In this document: piece after piece, positions 58,834 through 64,000 of the stretch
How the letters are laid out: each line of letters starts with the position of its first letter
Position numbering within the stretch: position 1 is the stretch's first letter
Assembly (NCBI GenBank): GCA_036501025.1
Contig: DASYBB010000010.1
Span: forward strand, 1 to 64,000
DNA: 64,000 nt
Direction of reading: 5' to 3'
Source of the DNA: DASUBV01 sp036501025
Lineage (GTDB): Bacteria; Actinomycetota; Actinomycetes; Streptosporangiales; Streptosporangiaceae
The notes under the pieces: generated by a model
What the model was told of the DNA's origin: nothing
The model's database searches: none
What the model saw: only the letters and a program-made list of their open reading frames with translations
Made by a program: the position numbers and the translations under genes

Positions 58834-61800
58834 ATGTTCCATGCCGACCTGCATATTCACTCCAGGTTCTCCCGGGCCTGCAGCAAGGACTGCGATATCG
58901 AGCACCTAGCCTGGTGGGCGCTGCGCAAGGGCATTTCGGTGGTCGGGACTGGAGATTTCACGCACCCGGCCTGGGCACCGGAGCTGCGTGAAACGCTCAT
59001 TCCGGCCGAACCCGGACTGTTCCGGCTCCGCCCCGAACTTGAGCGTCAGCTGCGGCGCACTTCGCCGCGCAGTTGTGCCGGGGAGGTTCGTTTCCTGCTC
59101 TCGGCCGAGATATCGACGATCTACCGGGGCGGCGACCGGACCCGGAAAGTTCACCACCTGATCTACGCGCCGACTTTCGAGTCCGCGGACCGGATCACCG
59201 AAGCGCTGGCCAAGATCGGCAACCTTGCCTCGGATGGCCGGCCTATTCTCGGCCTGCCCTCTCGGGACCTTCTGGAGATCACCCTGGCGGGCGGTCCCGG
59301 CTGCTACCTCATCCCGGCCCACGCATGGACACCGTGGTTCGCCGTCCTGGGCTCGAAATCCGGGTTCGATCTCGTCGCCGACTGCTACGGCGACCTGGCG
59401 GGCGATATCTTCGCGATCGAGACCGGGCTCTCATCGGATCCCGGCATGAACTGGATGTGCTCGTCCCTGGACGGCTATCAGCTGGTGAGCAACTCCGACG
59501 CGCATTCGCCGCCCATGCTCGGCCGCGAGGCGACGACACTCAGCTGCGAACTCGACTACTTCGCCATGGCGCGGGCGTTCCGCACCGGGGAGGGCCTGTC
59601 GGGGACGCTCGAGTTCTTCCCGGAGGAAGGGAAGTACCACCTCGACGGGCACCGCAAGTGCGGGATCCGGCTCGAGCCCGACGCCAGCCGGGCCCGCGAC
59701 GGGATCTGCCCGGAGTGCGCCAAGCCCCTGACCATCGGCGTCGCGCACCGGGTGGCCGAGCTGGCCGACCGCCCGGCCGGCTACCGGCCGCCCGGCGCGC
59801 CGGGCTACACCAGCCTGGTCCAGCTCCGCCAGATCGTGGGCGAGATCGTGGCCACCGGGCCGGCCAGCAAGAAGGTCGCCACTGAGGTGAGCCGGCTGAT
59901 CGGGGTCCTGGGACCGGAGCTGGGCATCCTGTGCGACGTGCCGCTGGCCGACGTGGAACGGGCGGGCGGCAGCGTGCTGGCCGAGGCGCTGGCCCGGCTG
60001 CGCCGGGGGGCGGTCAGCCGCGAGGCCGGCTACGACGGGGAGTACGGCACGGTCCGGCTGTTCCAGCCGGGCGAGCTGGACGGCACGGCGGCACTGTTCG
60101 ACCTGCCGGCCCCGGCCCCGCCACGGCGCCCCGCCGGGCGTCTTTCAGCGGCCGCCGCGGCGCCCGCCCCGGCCCAGCCCGGACCGAGGGCAGACCCACG
60201 CCCCGGCGGCCTGAGCACGGACCGGCTCAGCGCAGACCCACCCGGCGCGTACGAGGTCACCGCAGGCGAATCCGGCACGAACGGGCCGAATACCGGCGAA
60301 CCGGGCCTGGCGGGACTGGACCCCGAGCAGCGGGCGGCAGTCCTGGCGGCCAGCCCGCTGATGATCGTGGCCGGGCCGGGCACCGGCAAGACCCGGACGC
60401 TCACGCACCGGATCGCCGCGCAGGTTTCCGGGGGCGTCCCGGCGCACAAGGTCCTGGCCGTGACGTTCACGCGCCGGGCCGCGGAGGAGATGCGGGCGCG
60501 GCTGGCGGTCCTGGGCGGGCCGCGGGCTCCAGGCCCACCTGACCGCACCGGCGCGCTGGCTGGCGTGACCGTCACGACCTTTCACGGCCTGGGCCTGCGG
60601 ATCCTGCGCGAGCTGTACCGGCCGGCCGGGCTCCCGGCCGCCTTCCAGGTGGCCGATGAGGCGGCCGTGGCCGCGGTGGTGGCCGAGCTTGCCCGGCCGG
60701 CCGGGACCGCGCCGCTGACCGCCGCGGAGCAGCAGGCCGGCACGGTGCCAGGGGCCGGGACAGCACCGCTCACGGGCTCGACGGCGCCGCGGGCCGGGGC
60801 CGGGCCGGGCGACTGGGCCGGCACGGAGCCGGCGGACAGCACGGAGCCGGCGGACAGCACAGAGCCGGCGGACAGCACGGAGCCGGCCGCAGCGGAGCGC
60901 GGGCGGCTGCTGGCGGCCCTGACCGCCCGCGGCCTGGTGGACTTCGACGGGCTGATCGAGCTGCCGGTGGCCGTGCTCCGCCGCGACCCGGCCCTGGCCG
61001 CGGCCTTCCGCGAGCGGTGGCCGGTGATCAGCGTGGACGAGTACCAGGACATCGACCCGGCCCAGTACGAGCTCCTGGGGCTGCTGGCGGGCGACGGGGC
61101 GGGCCTGACCGTGATCGGCGACCCGGACCAGGCCATCTACGGCTTCCGGCGGGCTGACGTCGGCTTCTTCCTCCGGTTCGGGACGGACTACCCCGGCGCG
61201 GTCACGCACCAGCTGAGCCGCAACTACCGGTCCAGTGCGCCGATCGTCACGGCCGCCGTAGCCGCCATCGCGCCGGCCACCCTGGTCCCGGGCCGCGGCC
61301 TGCGCGCGGTCAGCGGGGCGGCGGCGGAGCCGGTCATCGCCCATGAGGCCGCGGACGAGCACGCCGAGGCGGGCTGGATCAGCGCCACCATCGACCAGCT
61401 GCTGGGCGGGACGTCGTTCCACTCGATCGACAGCGGCCGGGCCGCAGGCGACGGCCACGCCGGGCTGAGCCTGGCCGACATCGCGGTCCTGTATCGCACC
61501 GACGCCCAGTCGGCCGCCCTGGGCCAGGCCCTGACCCGGGCCGGGCTGCCGTTCCGCAAGGGCTCGCATGACCTGCTGTACCGCCGGCCGGGAGTGCCGG
61601 AGATCCTGGCCGAACTGAAGCTGGGCGGGACGGGGCTGGGCGGGACGGGGCTGGCCGGGACCGGGCTGGCCGGGACCGGGCTGGCTGAGCCCGGGCCGAA
61701 CCCGGCAGAGCCGGGGCCGAACCCGGCCGCGCCAGGGCCGGACCGGACCCGGCCGGTCGCGGGACTGGTGGCGGCCGCGGCGGCGCGGCTGGCGGGCCGG

Positions 61801-62274
61801 CCGTCACGGTACCGGGCCGTCGACATCCTGGCCGCGGCCGAGGTGCTGGCGCCGCTGGCCCGGCGCTGCGGCACGGACCCCGGCCGGTTCGCGACCGAGG
61901 TGGCGCTGGGTGCCGAGGTGGACGCCCTCGATCCGCGCGCGGACGCCGTGACCCTGCTCACCATGCACGCCGCCAAGGGCCTGGAGTACGAGGTGGTGTT
62001 CGTGGCCGGCTGCGAGGACGGCCTGCTGCCGCTGCGCACGCCGGGCGGCGGGATGCTGCCGGGCACCGACCCCGGCGAGGAGCGGCGGCTCCTGTTCGTC
62101 GCGATGACCAGGGCGCGGTCGCGGCTGCTGATCAGCTACGCCGCGCGCCGGACCCGCCGGGGAGAAACAGCGCCGGCCGGAGCATCCCCGTTTCTCCAGG
62201 CCGTTGGCCAGCTCCTGGCGGCGGGCCGGGTGCCGCGGCCCCGGCCGCCGGCGCGGCAGCTGCGGCTGCTGTGA
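58834..62274 (+). CDS. EndoQ-type PHP endonuclease fused to UvrD/PcrA-like helicase
   Basis: A 1146-residue fusion. Residues 1-~430 match endonuclease Q, the nuclease that nicks 5' of deaminated bases. They show the PHP metal ligands HIH (7-9), GTGDFTH (38-44), AEIS (91-94), HH (107-108) and SDAH (221-224), the EndoQ segments PAHAWTPWFAVLGSKSGFD and ETGLSSDPGMNW, and a zinc-finger-like Cys276/Cys292/Cys295 region. A Pro/Ala linker leads to a superfamily 1 helicase with Walker A GPGTGKT (~residue 513), DEYQD (~734), GDPDQAIYGFRRAD and the final EERRLLFVAMTRAR box. Tandem repeats are inserted at two sites in the helicase. ATG 58834 is chosen by GGAAAG and the family start. Lesion nicking coupled to unwinding is inferred. 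Confidence 0.88.
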   Translation: MFHADLHIHSRFSRACSKDCDIEHLAWWALRKGISVVGTGDFTHPAWAPELRETLIPAEPGLFRLRPELERQLRRTSPRSCAGEVRFLLSAEISTIYRGGDRTRKVHHLIYAPTFESADRITEALAKIGNLASDGRPILGLPSRDLLEITLAGGPGCYLIPAHAWTPWFAVLGSKSGFDLVADCYGDLAGDIFAIETGLSSDPGMNWMCSSLDGYQLVSNSDAHSPPMLGREATTLSCELDYFAMARAFRTGEGLSGTLEFFPEEGKYHLDGHRKCGIRLEPDASRARDGICPECAKPLTIGVAHRVAELADRPAGYRPPGAPGYTSLVQLRQIVGEIVATGPASKKVATEVSRLIGVLGPELGILCDVPLADVERAGGSVLAEALARLRRGAVSREAGYDGEYGTVRLFQPGELDGTAALFDLPAPAPPRRPAGRLSAAAAAPAPAQPGPRADPRPGGLSTDRLSADPPGAYEVTAGESGTNGPNTGEPGLAGLDPEQRAAVLAASPLMIVAGPGTGKTRTLTHRIAAQVSGGVPAHKVLAVTFTRRAAEEMRARLAVLGGPRAPGPPDRTGALAGVTVTTFHGLGLRILRELYRPAGLPAAFQVADEAAVAAVVAELARPAGTAPLTAAEQQAGTVPGAGTAPLTGSTAPRAGAGPGDWAGTEPADSTEPADSTEPADSTEPAAAERGRLLAALTARGLVDFDGLIELPVAVLRRDPALAAAFRERWPVISVDEYQDIDPAQYELLGLLAGDGAGLTVIGDPDQAIYGFRRADVGFFLRFGTDYPGAVTHQLSRNYRSSAPIVTAAVAAIAPATLVPGRGLRAVSGAAAEPVIAHEAADEHAEAGWISATIDQLLGGTSFHSIDSGRAAGDGHAGLSLADIAVLYRTDAQSAALGQALTRAGLPFRKGSHDLLYRRPGVPEILAELKLGGTGLGGTGLAGTGLAGTGLAEPGPNPAEPGPNPAAPGPDRTRPVAGLVAAAAARLAGRPSRYRAVDILAAAEVLAPLARRCGTDPGRFATEVALGAEVDALDPRADAVTLLTMHAAKGLEYEVVFVAGCEDGLLPLRTPGGGMLPGTDPGEERRLLFVAMTRARSRLLISYAARRTRRGETAPAGASPFLQAVGQLLAAGRVPRPRPPARQLRLL
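60821..60888 (+). repeat. 18-bp coding repeat, TEPADS units
   Basis: Nearly four copies of an 18-base unit encode TEPADS repeats between helicase motifs of the EndoQ-UvrD fusion, at about residues 663-685. The unit keeps frame and probably forms a flexible insert. Confidence 0.9.
61624..61740 (+). repeat. 15-bp and 24-bp coding repeats in the helicase domain
   Basis: Four 15-base units encode GGTGL or AGTGL. They are followed by two copies of a roughly 24-base unit encoding EPGPNPA. Together they form a disordered insert at about residues 930-969 of the EndoQ-UvrD protein. Confidence 0.85.
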
Positions 62275-62277
62275 GGG

Positions 62278-62805
62278 TCAGGCGTCGCGGCGCAGCCGGA
62301 GCAGCATGCGGGTGTTGCCGAGGGTGTTGGGCTTAACCCGGTCGAGGTCCAGGAACTCGGCCACGCCCTCGTCGTAGGAGCGCAGCAGCTCGGCGTACAC
62401 CTCGGGCGTGGCCGCGTCGCCCTTGATCTCCTCGAAGCCGTGCCGCTGGAAGAACGGCACCGCGAAGGTCAGCACGAAAACGCGGCTGACGCCGAGCTGC
62501 CGGGCCGTGGAAAGCAGCGCCGTGACCACCTCGTGCCCGGCGCCGCGGCCCTGGTGCGCGTCGGCCACCGCGATGGTGCGGATCTCAGCCAGGTCCTCCC
62601 ACATGACGTGCAGCGCCCCGCAGCCGATCACCTGGCCGGCCGCGTCGCAGGCCACCCAGAATTCCTGGATGTCCTCATATAGGGTGACCGTGGGCTTGTC
62701 GAGCAGGCGCCCGGACGGCGCGTTGGCGTCGATCAGGCCGCGAATGGCCCGGACGTCGCGGGTCTGCGCCCGCCGGACCAGGTAGTTCGTCGGCACTGCG
62801 TGCAT
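62278..62805 (-). CDS. argA: Amino-acid N-acetyltransferase (N-acetylglutamate synthase, Rv2747-like)
   Basis: A 175-residue GNAT-fold enzyme closely resembling the short N-acetylglutamate synthase Rv2747 of Mycobacterium tuberculosis, which starts arginine synthesis. Matching segments include EFWVACDAAGQVIGCGALHV, the acetyl-CoA loop HQGRGAGHEV, VFVLTFAVPFFQRHGFEEI, and the C-terminal SYDEGVAEFLDLDRVKPNTL followed by GNTRMLL. It lacks the kinase-like domain of classical ArgA. No other arg biosynthesis gene is nearby. It is convergent with the helicase gene, 3 bp apart. Confidence 0.88.
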   Translation of the reverse strand: MHAVPTNYLVRRAQTRDVRAIRGLIDANAPSGRLLDKPTVTLYEDIQEFWVACDAAGQVIGCGALHVMWEDLAEIRTIAVADAHQGRGAGHEVVTALLSTARQLGVSRVFVLTFAVPFFQRHGFEEIKGDAATPEVYAELLRSYDEGVAEFLDLDRVKPNTLGNTRMLLRLRRDA

Positions 62806-63210
62806 CGGCCAGCCACCTTCAGGTCAATGTGTTTGCGCCAGCATCCCAAACGCGGCCCAGGCCTGGCAATTCGTTTCCGTACGCAGCGTAACGCAGCAAG
62901 TACAAATTGTTCTCCACGGCGCCGGGGCCTGTCATTCGTGCACATCACGCGCAGATCACGTGACGGCAACTACCGCAGTGACACGCCGCCTGAGCTGGGA
63001 AAACGTGGGTCATGCCGATCACGGGCCGCCGGGAGGAGCAGTATAGCGGGCAACCCGGCGGGCGTCCCCAGCCGCCAAAAACCGTAAGGGTTACGCACGG
63101 TTGCCAAGTAAAAAATTTCGCGTTTTGCTCCATCGGGAGTGAGCCCTGCATTAATCTCCAGCCTTGTTGTTACCGTTGCGGCCGACCCGATTCCGGGCGC
63201 GGCGTGCACG
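62806..63210. other. Promoter region upstream of the c-di-AMP riboswitch
   Basis: About 400 bp between argA and the riboswitch aptamer. A lower-GC stretch (63070-63180) contains several promoter-like hexamers: TGCATT, 18 bases, TACCGT (63171-63176) would start the RNA just before the aptamer. AACCGTAAGGGTTACG forms a small inverted repeat near 63080. No gene is evident. Confidence 0.45.
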
Positions 63211-63358
63211 ACCCGCCGAGTTCCTGTCGCGTGCTGAGCGTGCCAGGGAGCCGGGGACCCACGTTCCCGGGGTGAATCGGCTGGCCACAGCCCATCCGGG
63301 TGGTGGCCCGCCGTAGGGCTCCTCCAGCCCGAACCCGTCAGCTAACCCGGTAGGCGGC
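63211..63358 (+). promoter_or_regulatory. c-di-AMP riboswitch (ydaO/yuaA class)
   Basis: The conserved cores of ydaO RNAs are readable: GCCGAGTTCC at the 5' side, GGGGACCCACGTTCC followed by GGGGTGAATCGG in the middle, and CCGAACCCGTCAGCTAACC then GGTAGGCGG at the 3' side. CCGCC (63213-63217) can pair with GGCGG (63353-63357) to close the aptamer. It ends a few bases before the AGGAGAGGAG ribosome-binding site of the next gene. In actinobacteria this class typically precedes genes for Rpf or NlpC/P60 cell-wall hydrolases and senses c-di-AMP. Confidence 0.93.
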
Positions 63359-63377
63359 CTAGGAGAGGAGACTCCAC

Positions 63378-64000
63378 GTGGAGCGCTTGCCCCGCGGCAG
63401 GCATCACCGGTTCGCCCGGATCACGATCGTCACCGGGGCATGTGCCCTGGCCAGCCTTATCCTCCCGGCCGGAGTCGCCGGCGCGGCCAGCGGCTCGGCG
63501 GCCGCGCCGCCGCCCGCCAGCCTGCAGGCCAAGCTCGCGCAGATCAAGGACCTGTCCGAGCAGATCGACCACATGGGCCAGCAGTACGACTCGCTGCGGA
63601 TCCAGCTCCAGCAGGCCCAGAAGGAAGAGAGCGTCGCGCGGCTGACGGCCAAGCGCGACCAGAAGCTGCTGGACTCCGGGCGGGCCCAGATCGGCCAGAT
63701 CGCGGCGGCCGGCTACATGAACGGGAGCCTGAGCCCGGACCTGGAGCTGCTCCAGGACAACGACCCGCAGGTGCTGCTCAACCAGGCCTCCATCATGGCC
63801 CAGCTGGAGCAGGAGAACGGCGAGAAGGTCAGCCAGGTCACCTCCGCGCAGACGGCGGCCAACGAGGCCCTGCTGGCCGCGAGCCAGGAGGCGGCCCAGG
63901 CCAGCAAGCTGACCGCGGACATGGCCAAGAAGGTCGGCCAGATCCAGGCCAAGGAGAACGTCCTCAACAGCTCGGTCTACTCCCAGGCGCTGGGCATCTT
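63378..64000 (+). CDS. Secreted coiled-coil protein, probable NlpC/P60 wall hydrolase (3' end missing)
   Basis: The frame from GTG 63378 is open to the window edge (207 codons). It encodes a basic signal peptide with hydrophobic core (about residues 15-37, ending AGVAGAAS) and then a long coiled coil of Gln/Ala/Lys-rich heptads (LQAKLAQIKDLSEQIDHMG onward). This is the N-terminal architecture of RipA-like NlpC/P60 endopeptidases; the catalytic domain would lie outside the window. GGAGAGGAG precedes the GTG. The c-di-AMP riboswitch directly upstream supports a wall-hydrolase identity. The coiled coil probably holds the enzyme inactive. Confidence 0.8.
   Translation, partial: MERLPRGRHHRFARITIVTGACALASLILPAGVAGAASGSAAAPPPASLQAKLAQIKDLSEQIDHMGQQYDSLRIQLQQAQKEESVARLTAKRDQKLLDSGRAQIGQIAAAGYMNGSLSPDLELLQDNDPQVLLNQASIMAQLEQENGEKVSQVTSAQTAANEALLAASQEAAQASKLTADMAKKVGQIQAKENVLNSSVYSQALGI

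Noticed and set aside
62800..63275. Small frames upstream of and within the riboswitch region
   Set aside because: They overlap the riboswitch promoter and aptamer, lack ribosome-binding sites and resemble no protein.

Overview
The window is very GC-rich, gene-dense chromosomal DNA from a member of the Actinomycetota. The evidence is a SigR-type sigma factor, Lsr2, HspR with HAIR operators, an MtrA/TcrA-like two-component pair, EtfD, actinobacterial domains of unknown function (DUF3151, DUF2516), F420-type luciferase-like enzymes, ClpC, and DisA next to RadA. Gene content fits a Streptosporangiales- or Streptomyces-like lineage, but the genus cannot be fixed from the sequence. There is no prophage, insertion sequence, CRISPR array, rRNA or recognisable tRNA. 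Almost everything is housekeeping or stress biology.

Layout. 1-9 kb: the 3' part of sigR, a large GT2/CDP-glycerol transferase, an SDR/enoyl-CoA hydratase operon, a lysine-2,3-aminomutase-like radical SAM enzyme and plsX. 9-18 kb: argS, a secreted protein followed by a response regulator/kinase pair, an etfD-TMEM175 operon and a GT87-type membrane transferase. 18.2-25.3 kb: the complete HspR regulon dnaK-grpE-dnaJ-hspR-clpB behind two HAIR operators. 25.4-29 kb: a TPR-like protein and a repeat-rich NYN-domain gene broken by a one-base frameshift. 29-38 kb: pyrE, an LLM enzyme with a YczE-like membrane protein under a MarR regulator, fba, DUF3151, purA, and a coupled purD-ltrA-purC operon. 38-48 kb: murA, a regulator, an aminotransferase/ATP-grasp/monooxygenase group, a BlaI/M56 pair, an AlaX-type editing protein, an XRE regulator with DUF2516, and a BKACE enzyme. 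48-64 kb: dtd, a YceI protein, a TIM-barrel protein, radA-disA, mutY, clpC, lsr2, an EndoQ-UvrD fusion, argA, and a c-di-AMP riboswitch in front of a partial secreted coiled-coil protein.

Three themes tie genes together. Protein quality control: HspR/DnaK/ClpB, ClpC and SigR. Genome maintenance: RadA, DisA, MutY, and a fusion of an EndoQ-type PHP nuclease to a UvrD-type helicase. Second-messenger signalling: the c-di-AMP synthase DisA lies about 10 kb from a c-di-AMP (ydaO) riboswitch controlling a probable cell-wall hydrolase, so source and sensor of the signal are in one window.

At least ten genes have a -10-like hexamer ending exactly six bases before an ATG/GTG start, with no Shine-Dalgarno. 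This implies many leaderless transcripts and was used to choose starts. The most notable items are the EndoQ-UvrD fusion, the c-di-AMP source/sensor pair, the frameshifted NYN gene, the paired MarR operators, and a 12-base motif shared by the xre and radA promoter regions.
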